12,502 nucleotides of DNA from Thermomicrobiales bacterium (GTDB lineage Bacteria; Chloroflexota; Chloroflexia; Thermomicrobiales; UBA6265): the NCBI GenBank assembly GCA_030447145.1, contig JAUJLY010000039.1, positions 1 through 12,502 on the forward strand, given 5' to 3'. Shown piece by piece: positions 1-7,338 of this stretch (position 1 is its first letter; every line of letters begins with the position of its first letter). The translations under genes were made by a program, and so were the position numbers. Under the pieces are notes generated by a model. The model saw nothing but the letters and a program-made list of their open reading frames with translations, was not told the DNA's origin and made no database searches.

Positions 1-462
1 GGCTACACCGAGCCCGATCCGCGCGACGATCTCAGCGGACTTGACGTGGCACGCAAGGCATTGATCTTGGCCCGAACGATGGGGCGGGAGGTGGACCTGG
101 ATGCGATCACAGTGGAATCTCTGGTGCCAGCCGACCTGGCAGACGTTGATGTCTCAACGTTTCTCGACCGCCTGGGTGCAATGGATCAACATATTGGATC
201 CATGGCCCGCGACGCTGAGGCCGTGAACGCGTCACTGAAGTACGTGGCCACGCTGTCGCAGAATGGTGAGGTCTCTGTCGGGTTGAGGCCGATCCCGCGA
301 ATAGAGGTGCTCGGTGCGCTGCAGGGCCCGGAGAACATCGTGTCTATCCGCACACGTCGCTACGACCAGTACCCAACCGTTATCTCCGGCCCGGGTGCCG
401 GTGCAGCGGTCACGGCTGCTGGCATGCTCGGTGACGTGCTGGATCTCGCGAGGATCTTGTAG
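1..462 (+). CDS. Homoserine dehydrogenase, C-terminal part (5' end outside the window)
   Basis: This is the C-terminal 153 residues of homoserine dehydrogenase, which reduces aspartate semialdehyde to homoserine with NAD(P)H in the threonine/methionine pathway. The reading frame is open from base 1, so the gene continues upstream and the GTG at 46 is not a real start. The first residues read GYTEPDPRDDLSGLDVARK. This matches the ThrA/Hom6-type catalytic signature, with E4, D10, D15 and K19 (window numbering) spaced exactly like the catalytic-region residues E208, D214, D219 and K223 of the yeast enzyme. The end has the family's PTVISGPGAGAAVTAAG segment. This type occurs both as a free enzyme and fused behind aspartokinase (ThrA/MetL), and the window cannot tell which. 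The gene converges on the minus-strand phosphodiesterase gene, with 35 bp between the stops and no clear terminator hairpin. Confidence 0.93.
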   Translation, partial: GYTEPDPRDDLSGLDVARKALILARTMGREVDLDAITVESLVPADLADVDVSTFLDRLGAMDQHIGSMARDAEAVNASLKYVATLSQNGEVSVGLRPIPRIEVLGALQGPENIVSIRTRRYDQYPTVISGPGAGAAVTAAGMLGDVLDLARIL

Positions 463-497
463 GCCGTTCCCTGATTACCGTTGAGGCAGGCAATCTC

Positions 498-1190
498 TCA
501 TGACTGCAGCGCCTCAGCACCGCGTTCGGCGATCTGGCGAAGCATCCACAGGTTATCGCTGGTGAAACCGTCCACCCCCAGCTGATGGAGGTGGCGAGCT
601 TGTTCGGTTGTGTTGACATTCCAGCAGATGATCGTTGCCTGCATGTGCTTAAGACGATTGATGGTCTCTGGTGTGGCGAGCTTGCGATGCATCGAGATCG
701 CGGGCCATTCCATTCTCTCGAGACGCGGCCATGCCGCGGCGAACTCTTTCAACTCGCCCACGGAGTAGAAGATGGTGACTCCAGGCTCGCCGACTAGAGG
801 ATCGAGCTGGGAATAGCTTCGGCTGCACAGGACTGCTTTCCTGGCAGTCGCCTGCGTCCGGAGCATTTCTACGATCGTGCGGCCGAGATCGGGGTTGTCT
901 CCCTTGAGATCAAGGAAGAGTTGGGCTTCATCGTCCAGGCCGTCAAGGAGTTCGTGAAGTGTCAGGCGCGGCCAGCCGATGCGGACGCGCCACTTCTCCC
1001 ACAGGATCGGCAAAGGGCCCATGCGATGCATGTGCCGCACCTCCAGTCTGCCGGCCCGGCTCCAGATATCGGTCTCGATCAGGTCGCACCCGATAGCGGC
1101 CGCCCTTTGCGCCTCCATGATGCTGTTACCGGCCCGGTGGGCAATGGAAAGCGGGCGGTGTTGTGGCACTCCTGGATGGCGTGTTTGCAT
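498..1190 (-). CDS. Glycerophosphodiester phosphodiesterase-like protein (divergent, short)
   Basis: The 230-residue product belongs to the GDPD/PLCD TIM-barrel fold, whose members hydrolyse glycerophosphodiesters to glycerol-3-phosphate and an alcohol. Visible marks are AHRAGN (H18, R19), IETD (E39, D41), a basic-His stretch EVRH (H53), LFLDLKG, and the late ICWNVN and LGVDGFTSDN segments that match the family's WTVN and GVDGIxTD regions. No signal peptide or membrane segment is seen, so it should be cytoplasmic. It is shorter than typical GlpQ, and several consensus positions differ: HRAGNSIMEA replaces HRGx...PENT, RH replaces HD, and DLK replaces ExK. Substrate is therefore uncertain. The start is the ATG at 1190; the upstream ribosome binding site is weak. 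It is transcribed divergently from the solenoid gene and no pathway partner is adjacent. Confidence 0.85.
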   Translation of the reverse strand: MQTRHPGVPQHRPLSIAHRAGNSIMEAQRAAAIGCDLIETDIWSRAGRLEVRHMHRMGPLPILWEKWRVRIGWPRLTLHELLDGLDDEAQLFLDLKGDNPDLGRTIVEMLRTQATARKAVLCSRSYSQLDPLVGEPGVTIFYSVGELKEFAAAWPRLERMEWPAISMHRKLATPETINRLKHMQATIICWNVNTTEQARHLHQLGVDGFTSDNLWMLRQIAERGAEALQS

Positions 1191-1366
1191 GAGGTATCTG
1201 TCCCGTTTCGGACGCTTGTCCTTCGAGTCGAGCGGGTTACGACATCTGCAGCAGGATATCCCAGGTCCATGTTTTGATCGACCCCAGCACGCTTGAAGAT
1301 CAGCCGGTGAGGCGTTGTTTACTCCGGTGAGCCACTGACGGCAAAATCACAGGCATTGGGCGAGGT

Positions 1367-1397
1367 TTGAGCTCCTACCGGGCGGTTTTGCTACACT
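1367..1397 (+). promoter_or_regulatory. Putative extended -10 promoter for the solenoid/YtxH gene pair
   Basis: TACACT (1392-1397) matches four of six -10 positions and is preceded by TG at the extended -10 spacing (TGCTACACT). A TTGAGC (1367-1372) lies 19 bp upstream as a possible -35, which is a long spacer. Transcription would begin near 1404, about 50 bases before the ATG at 1455 and directly before an ATG at 1407. This is read by eye only; no start site is known. Confidence 0.4.
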
Positions 1398-1406
1398 CGG
1401 GTCAGG

Positions 1407-1454
1407 ATGAACGCGGGCGCAATTCACCGCAACCTGAACCGGAAGACCGACTGA
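1407..1454 (+). CDS. Possible 15-codon leader peptide abutting the solenoid gene
   Basis: An ATG at 1407 opens a 15-residue frame (MNAGAIHRNLNRKTD) whose TGA stop (1452-1454) directly abuts the ATG of the next gene at 1455. With the promoter proposed at 1367-1397 the transcript would start only about 3 bases before this ATG, so it could be translated leaderless and feed ribosomes to the downstream start. There is no family evidence and a frame this short can arise by chance. The downstream gene also has its own possible ribosome binding site (GGAAG, 1441-1445), so the leader is not needed to explain translation. Confidence 0.25.
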   Translation: MNAGAIHRNLNRKTD

Positions 1455-2174
1455 ATGCTGAATGGCGCCCCGGAGAACCTTGCCGGAGTGCAGCTCTGCA
1501 AGGCAAGGAAAGGCATATTCGTGACCCAGCATGATCGCCAGGCGGAGAACGAAGTTGATCAGGACTGGCTCGACGATCGGGGCATTCGCATTGACGGTGG
1601 AGCCGCCGCCCAGGAACAGGATAGTCGGTTTCCCGAGGAGTCCGCGGGAATCCAGGGACTACCGGACGAAGCGATTGAGGCTGAGCAGGATCGCGGCATG
1701 GTGAATGAAGCCGTCGATACGATCAATGCCCTTCAGGTCACCATGGACCGGTCCGGCGCGGAACACATTCACGCCCAGAAGGCCTTCCTTACCAATTCTG
1801 GCGCGAAGTCCATTGAGGGCGGATCCAGCAAACTCACTCAATCCGGGGTCTTGCAGTTACGGGCGGACACGGTGGAGCTCCATCAGTCGTCAGTGATCAT
1901 GGCGACCAGCGGCGAGCTGCGTGTCGAGAACGGGTCCATTATCTTCAGCAGCTCCGAGAAGGCGTCAGTTCATGAAGGGGCACACGTCTCGATGCTCCAG
2001 GCTAGATCCGTCGAGGCCGCTGGCAATATTCGTGCGTGGATGCTCTTCAGCAGAGATGCCAAGGCGGGTGGCAACGTCGAGACGACAGTGGACATGAAGA
2101 CCGCCGCGGTGTTCGGTGCCGTCTTCGGGGCGGTTTTCGCCTTCCTGTGGAAACTGATCGGTCGCCACGAGTAA
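1455..2174 (+). CDS. Repetitive beta-solenoid-like protein with a C-terminal membrane anchor (function unknown)
   Basis: I do not recognise a named family for this 239-residue protein. Residues 25-95 are acidic, rich in Q, E and D, and look disordered. Residues 100-212 form short imperfect repeats alternating small/polar turns with beta-prone stretches (GVLQLRADTVELHQ, GELRVENGSIIF, ASVHEGAHVSM, ARSVEAAGNIRA), a pattern typical of beta-solenoids or bactofilin-like sheets. Residues 216-233 are a hydrophobic glycine/alanine/phenylalanine helix followed by a basic tail, so it is probably tail-anchored with the solenoid in the cytoplasm. The start at 1455 has GGAAG nine bases upstream; a later start at residue 82 (MVNEA) is possible. 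It is followed 41 bp later by a second small membrane protein gene on the same strand, suggesting one operon and a cell-envelope role, which is inference. Confidence 0.7.
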   Translation: MLNGAPENLAGVQLCKARKGIFVTQHDRQAENEVDQDWLDDRGIRIDGGAAAQEQDSRFPEESAGIQGLPDEAIEAEQDRGMVNEAVDTINALQVTMDRSGAEHIHAQKAFLTNSGAKSIEGGSSKLTQSGVLQLRADTVELHQSSVIMATSGELRVENGSIIFSSSEKASVHEGAHVSMLQARSVEAAGNIRAWMLFSRDAKAGGNVETTVDMKTAAVFGAVFGAVFAFLWKLIGRHE

Positions 2175-2215
2175 TCCCTCTTGTCCAACACCTTATGAAA
2201 TGGAGCATGTGATAC

Positions 2216-2485
2216 ATGGAAGCGGTCAAGCGGATTTTCAAGTTCGGTGTAGGCAGCGCATTCGGGGCTGCTGTCGGAGGGGGCATTGCCGCGTTTCTTG
2301 CTCCCCAGCGGGGAAGTGAGCTGCAGTCGGCTTCTCACTCGCTCATCCAGGAGGCGAAGATCGAGGGCGAGCAGGCGCAGCGTCTGACTGAGGCGGAGAT
2401 GGCCAGGCGTTTCCGGATCCAGGTAGCAGACGACAAGGCGCTGACCGGCGAGGTCGAGCATCGCGAGCCGAAGCCGATCTCATAG
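2216..2485 (+). CDS. YtxH-like small membrane protein
   Basis: The 89-residue product begins with a glycine/alanine-rich hydrophobic helix (residues 9-29, FKFGVGSAFGAAVGGG then IAAFLAP) followed by APQRGSEL. This is the classic YtxH/gas-vesicle-like arrangement of a glycine-zipper helix ending in APxxG. The rest (residues 33-89) is charged and helix-prone. YtxH proteins are membrane-anchored and often stress-associated, but their biochemical role is poorly defined. The start at 2216 has a modest GGAG eight bases upstream. It follows the solenoid gene by 41 bp and is probably co-transcribed with it. Confidence 0.7.
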   Translation: MEAVKRIFKFGVGSAFGAAVGGGIAAFLAPQRGSELQSASHSLIQEAKIEGEQAQRLTEAEMARRFRIQVADDKALTGEVEHREPKPIS

Positions 2486-2505
2486 GACAGGCATGACATC
2501 AGGTT

Positions 2506-2546
2506 GACCCCCGGATCGGTGCGTCTCTCGCTCCAGTCCGGGGGTC
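2506..2546. repeat. Perfect 10-bp inverted repeat upstream of purK
   Basis: GACCCCCGGA (2506-2515) and TCCGGGGGTC (2537-2546) are exact reverse complements separated by 21 bases. An outer AGGAC/GTCCT pair can extend the structure imperfectly. It sits between the YtxH-like gene stop and the purK ATG, ending 25 bp before that ATG. There is no T-run after the stem, so a canonical intrinsic terminator is unlikely. It could be a terminator of another kind, an attenuator, or an operator. Confidence 0.5.
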
Positions 2547-2571
2547 GTCCTGTGCCGCGAGGCAACGACAC

Positions 2572-3720
2572 ATGACAACGACGCGTACGGTAGGCATTGT
2601 GGGGGCAGGGCAACTTGCCAGGATGATGGCGCAAGCGGCGATCCCACTGGATATCCGGTTGGTGCTGCTCGCTGTCGATGCGCAGGATGGAGCGGCGAAA
2701 GTTGTGCCGGATGTGATCGTCGGGCCGCCGGATGATCCTGACAAGATTCGGGAGCTTGCCAAACGCAGCGATGTACTGACCTTCGATCACGAGCTGGTCG
2801 ATCCCGATATGCTGGCTGCTCTTGAAGCCGAGGGTCATGTGGTTTACCCCTCATCGGCAACCATGGCGCTGGCGCAAAACAAGCGACGCCAGCGAGCCGA
2901 GCTGGCCGCAGCGGGTCTTCCGGTCCCGGCGTTCCGTGATGTCGACGACATTGATGACGTTCTTGGTTTTGCCCAGGAGCATCAATGGCCGGTCGTGGTG
3001 AAGGCATCGCGCGGCGGTTATGACGGGCGCGGTGTCTGGGTTGTTGCCGACGAGGCCGAGGCGCACCAGGTGGTCACCGAGGCGCAGGGGGCCGGGCTGG
3101 TGTTGCTGGTCGAGGAGTATCTCGACCTGGACTGTGAGCTGGCTGTGCTGGTTGCACGGCGTCCGAATGGGGAACTGGTTGTCTGGGAGCCGGTTGAGAC
3201 CGTGCAGCGTGAGGGTGTCTGCAACGAGCTCTGCGTGCCGGTGGACGCGGACATCCGGTTGATCGCCGAGGCAGTTGGCGTGGCGCGGATGATTGCGCAG
3301 GAGATCGAGGCGGTGGGTGTGCTCGCGGTCGAGTTCTTCCTCTCGAACGGCCATCTCTATATCAATGAGCTTGCGCCGCGACCCCATAACTCCGGGCATT
3401 GGACGATCGAGGGCGCCACAACGTCCCAGTTCGAGCAACACCTGCGCGCTGTACTGGATCTGCCCCTGGGAGATACCAGCCTTCGGGCGCCTGCGATCGC
3501 GACTGAGAATCTTTTAGGTCCGGAGGATGGATCGGACCCGGTGACGCGACTGCCAGCCGCGCTTGGAATGCGCGGGGCTCACGTGCATTTCTACGGCAAG
3601 GCCGTGCGGCCCGGACGCAAGCTCGGGCATGTGACCGTGTTAGGGACGGACCGGCAGGAAGTTCGGTATCGGGCGTCACTGGCGGTTCACCAGCTGATGG
3701 GTAAGGGGGAGTCGCAATGA
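2572..3720 (+). CDS. purK: N5-carboxyaminoimidazole ribonucleotide synthase (PurK)
   Basis: This ATP-grasp enzyme uses ATP and bicarbonate to carboxylate AIR to N5-CAIR in de novo purine synthesis. The 382 residues match the usual length. Visible marks are the N-terminal VGIVGAGQLARMM (residues 7-19), LTFDHELV (69-76), the ATP-binding VVKASRGGYDGRGVWVV (142-158), LLVEEYLDLDCELAVLVARR (178-197), and the C-terminal signature EFFLSNGHLYINELAPRPHN and SGHWTIEGATTSQFEQHLRA around residues 254-293. The TFDHE form, rather than TYEFE, is a variant also seen in actinobacterial enzymes. The start at 2572 has GAGG nine bases upstream. The stop overlaps the purE ATG by 4 bp (ATGA), so the two steps of the pathway are translationally coupled. 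Confidence 0.97.
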   Translation: MTTTRTVGIVGAGQLARMMAQAAIPLDIRLVLLAVDAQDGAAKVVPDVIVGPPDDPDKIRELAKRSDVLTFDHELVDPDMLAALEAEGHVVYPSSATMALAQNKRRQRAELAAAGLPVPAFRDVDDIDDVLGFAQEHQWPVVVKASRGGYDGRGVWVVADEAEAHQVVTEAQGAGLVLLVEEYLDLDCELAVLVARRPNGELVVWEPVETVQREGVCNELCVPVDADIRLIAEAVGVARMIAQEIEAVGVLAVEFFLSNGHLYINELAPRPHNSGHWTIEGATTSQFEQHLRAVLDLPLGDTSLRAPAIATENLLGPEDGSDPVTRLPAALGMRGAHVHFYGKAVRPGRKLGHVTVLGTDRQEVRYRASLAVHQLMGKGESQ

Positions 3721-4247
3721 CGGGACAACAGGCGCCAGTGGTGGGTGTCGTGATGGGAAGCGACTCGGATCTCCCGACGATGGAGGCAGCGATCACCGCA
3801 TTGGCGGAATTCGACATCGATTCCGAGGTGCGGATTCTCTCCGCGCACCGCACGCCCGATGAGATGCTCGAGTACGCGCGCGGTGCCGCGGGCCGGGGCG
3901 TGCGGGCGATCATCGCCGGCGCCGGTGGCGCGGCCCATCTGCCGGGCATGATTGCCTCCGCTACGCCACTGCCGGTGATCGGTGTCCCTGTTGTGGCAAC
4001 GGCGCTTGCCGGGGTCGATGCACTTTTGTCGATCGCGCAGATGCCGGCGGGCGTGCCGGTGGCAACAGTCGCGATCGGCAATGCCCGGAATGCGGGATTG
4101 CTGGCTGTGCGTATCCTGGCGGCAAGCGATGGGACCCTGCGCTCCCGTATGGAGCAGTTTCAGCGCGAGCTTCACGACATGGTTCGCGCCAGGGACGAAG
4201 CGGTCTCGGCGCGGTTTAATCGTGCTGCCGACCCCATGCCGGAGTAA
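3717..4247 (+). CDS. purE: N5-CAIR mutase, class I PurE
   Basis: PurE moves the carboxyl group of N5-CAIR to give CAIR, the step after PurK. The 176-residue sequence carries the class I hallmarks: MGSDSDLPTM (residues 13-22), SAHRTPD (42-48) with the catalytic H44, IIAGAGGAAHLPGMIA (65-80), TPLPVIGVPV (83-92), and SIAQMPAGVPVATVAIG then NARNAGLLA (105-130). The presence of purK next door also fits class I rather than the AIR-carboxylase class II. The ATG overlaps the purK stop by 4 bp. No other purine gene is in the window. The C-terminal tail from about residue 142 is charged and helical, as in many homologues. Confidence 0.97.
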   Translation: MTGQQAPVVGVVMGSDSDLPTMEAAITALAEFDIDSEVRILSAHRTPDEMLEYARGAAGRGVRAIIAGAGGAAHLPGMIASATPLPVIGVPVVATALAGVDALLSIAQMPAGVPVATVAIGNARNAGLLAVRILAASDGTLRSRMEQFQRELHDMVRARDEAVSARFNRAADPMPE

Positions 4248-4492
4248 CGTAAACCCGGGGCAGTTTGAGAGAGCCATCCGGTGCTCTAGCAACATCGCCG
4301 AAGGTGTGCAAAACTGTGGACACATGCGATGTGCTGGGGAACGTACGGGTCTGCGCAAGGTGGGCACGGAGGAACGTGCAATCTGCCCGCTTGTTGTCGC
4401 TCGACACATCCTGGAGTATCCGGGCAAGACCTGTTTGTGATCCTCGGGGTGGTGATGCCCAATAGGTCTCACCAGGCAAGGGCTGGTTGCTC
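4248..4492. other. Intergenic region between purE and the sensor kinase gene
   Basis: No convincing gene is seen; short frames on both strands here have no family resemblance. It contains a weak AGAGC/GCTCT inverted repeat (4270-4287) just after purE and a CACAT-GCG-ATGTG palindrome (4321-4333). A weak promoter-like pair, TTGTTG then GAGTAT at 17 bp spacing, lies around 4391-4419. It presumably holds the end of the pur transcript and the kinase promoter. Confidence 0.5.
4321..4333. promoter_or_regulatory. Small palindrome upstream of the sensor kinase
   Basis: CACAT GCG ATGTG is a perfect 5+3+5 palindrome 160 bp upstream of the kinase start. Its size is right for a dimeric helix-turn-helix operator, and the kinase itself carries such a domain, but palindromes of this length also occur by chance. 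Confidence 0.2.
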
Positions 4493-7318
4493 ATGAACAA
4501 CGGTACCAACGGAACTCAACGCCATTCCGATGGGAATGTGAACCTGGATAGGGATCGTCTTACGATGGCCGAGGCCGCCCGGCTCAAGGGTGTTTCCTAC
4601 CATACTGTCTCGCGCGCGGTACGGAAGGGGTGTTTGCCTGTGGAACGCCTGGGGCGTATGGCGCTGATCTCGGCACGCGATCTCCAGGCCTGGCACCCAA
4701 TGAAGGATCGTGCACCGCGCAAATATCGTAGTGAGCAGGCCGAGGGCAACGAGCCCGAATCGGAAGTGAGCCTCCTGACTCCCGATCATGTCACGCTGGC
4801 AAGACGCCTGGCGGCACTCTATGAGGGCATCCACACTGTAGCGAGTGACGGCGCCATCGAAGAGGTCGCCCAGATCGCGACCGAGCAGGCTGCTGAGGCA
4901 TTGTATCTGCATCGCATGTCACTCTGGCTGGTCGATGCCGAGGCCAATCGAGGGACGCGTCTGGCAGTAGTCCGCGAACCTCTTTCGAACCTCCCCGATA
5001 CGGTGGCACTGGACGCGTTCCCGATATTCTCCGCGCTCACGGAGGAACCGAGTGCAAGGATCACGGTCGATCCGTTGCAGGACGTCCCGCTTGGAGCAGG
5101 GTACACTTTTCCGTCTGGTCCGCTTTTGATAGTTCCACTCCTCCGCAAGAACCGAATCGTGGGGGTCATGTTCGGCGACCGTTACGGGGATGACATTGAC
5201 TTCACCGAGGAGCAATTGGCTCTTGCTGAGGGGGTGGCAAGCCAAGTCGCTATCGCCCTGGACAACACCAGGCTGCGGCAGAACGAGCGCCGACGCCGGC
5301 TGCAGATGGAAGCGATTCTCGATGAGCTCGCCAACGCGGTCTCGGCATTCGATGAGCAGGGGTTCCTGACCCTCTCCAATTCATCTGAGCGGGCCCTGTT
5401 CGATCTCACCGAGGAGGAATCCCGCTTGGGCCAGCATGCCACCGAGTACCTCCGGACCAAGTTCCTGCACGGTCTGGACGCGACTGGAACCGACATTGAC
5501 GATTCTCCAGTGATGCAAGTGCTCCACGGCGAGCGGCCGGATACTTTGGATCAGGTGATCACCCGGAACAATGGGGAGACACTCCTGCTGAGGACGAGTA
5601 CACGCCCGATCATCGCCCATGGCAAGATCGTTGGTGCCATCTCTGTCTCGCGCGACGTCACCCCGGAGCATCGTGCTGAGATTCGGGACAGGCAGCAGCT
5701 GCAGCAGCTGGAGCGCGCGGCCCACCGTTCCCAAGCCGTCGCCGACCTCGTGGTGGAGATCAACACGGGCCGGGATCGACAGACAGTCGTTGACACCGCC
5801 CTGAGACGGCTGACGCAGGAGTTGGATGCTGATTGCGGCGCCATCATGCTCCACGGGGAGGACGATCACTTCTACTTGTCCGCCTCTCGAGGTGTTCGTC
5901 CGGAGCTCTTTCAAGGGCCCATGGATATCTTGGCATCCCCGGTGATAGCCGGCGCCTTCACACGTTACCGGCCGCTGGTTGTTCCCCTTAACCAATTGCG
6001 CGTGCCGGAGCCAATGGCGTCAGAGCTCGGCGATGAGGCTGTTGCAATGATCATCCCGATGCAGATGCACGGACAGCGCATTGGCGTAGCGTTCGTGGGC
6101 TTCAGGAAGCGGCCCACGCTTGATGACTCGGATCTCGCCTTCGGCGCAATCTGGGGACGTCAGTGCGCGCAGGCGATCGACAAGGTGATGTTGGTCGGTC
6201 AGCTGGAGTACGCACATGGCCGGCTGATGGCGATCATCGATCAGCTGCCACAAGCGGTCCTCATTCTCGATGAGCCTACCGGTGTGGTGACCGTTGCCAA
6301 CCAGGCAGCAGACCGTCTGTGGGGACGATCCCTGGAGGACGGGCAAATCCATCCCGAGAGCTTGCCAGTTGTGGATGCTGACGGGATTCCTCTCGTCGGC
6401 GAGGATCACCCGTTACTTCGTCCATTGCAGACCCACAAGGAGGTCATCGGCCAACCACTCCGGGTGGTCCAGGATGACGGGACGCAGGTGGAGGTTGTCG
6501 CCAATCATGCGCCCATCTTTGACGGGCGTGGTGCGATCATCGGATCGGTGGGCCTCCTGCAGGACCGGTCCGACTTCAAGCCGCTTGATCGTGCGAAAGA
6601 CGAGTTTATTTCCGTGGTGGCCCATGAGCTCCGCAACCCGTTGACCTCCTTGCGCGGCAACCTGCAGTTGATGCAGCGGCGTATTCGCAAGCGCGTGGAT
6701 GAGCATTCGGATGATGAGCTGGAGCGACTGGATTCGGTTATCACCCAGGTCGACCGTATTGCGGATCTCGTCAGCCGGATGCTGGATGTGTCGCGTGTCG
6801 ATCTGGGAAGCCTGGATATTGCCGTGGCGGAAACGGACGCCAGCATGCTCGCGCGTTTGGCGGTCACTGAAGCAAAGGGACTGAACCCGGACCGGCCGTT
6901 CGTGCTTGAGGGCCCAGACGTGTTACCGGTTGTCTGGGATGCGGCCCGCGTTCAACAGGTGCTTGGCAACCTGATGCAGAATGCCGCCCGATACGCCCCT
7001 GACGGACCAGTCGAAGTGAATCTCTGTGAGACGGGAACGGACAGGGTAAAGATCACGGTGCGGGATTATGGTCCTGGGGTCCCTGCCAAGATCCAGAAGC
7101 GGCTTTTCAAGCAATACTATCGGTTCGACGATGGCCAGGATGATGGAGGAACCGCTACCAATGGCAGCCACGGTCTCGGCATCGGTCTCTACATTAGTGC
7201 GCGACTGGCCAAGGCCCATGGCGGCTCGCTGACCGTCGATGACGCCGATGGTGGTGGGGCCATCTTCACACTCGAGCTTCCCAGGGATGCGTCCTGCCAC
7301 GATACGGCTGAGGAGTAG
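4493..7318 (+). CDS. Soluble sensor histidine kinase with an N-terminal excisionase-type HTH (HTH-GAF-PAS-GAF-PAS-HisKA-HATPase)
   Basis: This 941-residue protein has no membrane segment, so it should sense a cytoplasmic signal. From the N-terminus: an excisionase/MerR-type helix-turn-helix (about 22-67; LTMAEAARLKGVSYHTVSRA, then GCLPVERLGRMALISARDLQAW); GAF (about 100-255); PAS (about 272-395); a glutamine-rich coiled linker; GAF (about 413-565); PAS (about 576-695); HisKA with phospho-acceptor H711 in AHELRNPLTSLR; and HATPase_c with N box NLMQNAARYAP (from about 826), G1 DYGPGVP (about 858) and G2 GLGIGLYIS (from about 895). All catalytic boxes look intact. The ATG at 4493 is preferred over the in-frame TTG at 4487, because AAGGG at 4478-4482 is well spaced only for the ATG. 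No response regulator is adjacent. The N-terminal DNA-binding domain on a histidine kinase is unusual; whether it binds DNA or another partner is not known. Confidence 0.92.
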   Translation: MNNGTNGTQRHSDGNVNLDRDRLTMAEAARLKGVSYHTVSRAVRKGCLPVERLGRMALISARDLQAWHPMKDRAPRKYRSEQAEGNEPESEVSLLTPDHVTLARRLAALYEGIHTVASDGAIEEVAQIATEQAAEALYLHRMSLWLVDAEANRGTRLAVVREPLSNLPDTVALDAFPIFSALTEEPSARITVDPLQDVPLGAGYTFPSGPLLIVPLLRKNRIVGVMFGDRYGDDIDFTEEQLALAEGVASQVAIALDNTRLRQNERRRRLQMEAILDELANAVSAFDEQGFLTLSNSSERALFDLTEEESRLGQHATEYLRTKFLHGLDATGTDIDDSPVMQVLHGERPDTLDQVITRNNGETLLLRTSTRPIIAHGKIVGAISVSRDVTPEHRAEIRDRQQLQQLERAAHRSQAVADLVVEINTGRDRQTVVDTALRRLTQELDADCGAIMLHGEDDHFYLSASRGVRPELFQGPMDILASPVIAGAFTRYRPLVVPLNQLRVPEPMASELGDEAVAMIIPMQMHGQRIGVAFVGFRKRPTLDDSDLAFGAIWGRQCAQAIDKVMLVGQLEYAHGRLMAIIDQLPQAVLILDEPTGVVTVANQAADRLWGRSLEDGQIHPESLPVVDADGIPLVGEDHPLLRPLQTHKEVIGQPLRVVQDDGTQVEVVANHAPIFDGRGAIIGSVGLLQDRSDFKPLDRAKDEFISVVAHELRNPLTSLRGNLQLMQRRIRKRVDEHSDDELERLDSVITQVDRIADLVSRMLDVSRVDLGSLDIAVAETDASMLARLAVTEAKGLNPDRPFVLEGPDVLPVVWDAARVQQVLGNLMQNAARYAPDGPVEVNLCETGTDRVKITVRDYGPGVPAKIQKRLFKQYYRFDDGQDDGGTATNGSHGLGIGLYISARLAKAHGGSLTVDDADGGGAIFTLELPRDASCHDTAEE

Positions 7319-7324
7319 CGGGGA

Positions 7325-7338
7325 CGGGGCTGGCCCCG
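7325..7338 (+). terminator. Short GC hairpin after the kinase gene
   Basis: CGGGGC (7325-7330) and GCCCCG (7333-7338) pair perfectly around a 2-base centre, starting 7 bp after the kinase stop. There is no T-run and the minimal loop would require opening one base pair. It may contribute to transcript ending together with the much longer hairpin that follows. Confidence 0.35.

Noticed and set aside
2175..2571. Purine riboswitch upstream of purK
   Set aside because: The conserved core bases and the three-stem layout of the guanine/adenine riboswitch are not present; only a simple inverted repeat is seen.
4265..4465. Short frame of 66 codons upstream of the kinase gene
   Set aside because: No convincing ribosome binding site or family likeness, and a composition like random GC-rich DNA. 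Overlapping frames exist on both strands, so none is preferred.
3687..4472. Open frame of 261 codons on the minus strand
   Set aside because: It is antisense to purE and the end of purK, is rich in H, R and P as shadow frames are, and has no recognisable domain.
5381..5995. Open frame of 204 codons on the minus strand
   Set aside because: It lies within the sensor kinase GAF/PAS region, antisense to a continuous domain structure, and has no family resemblance.
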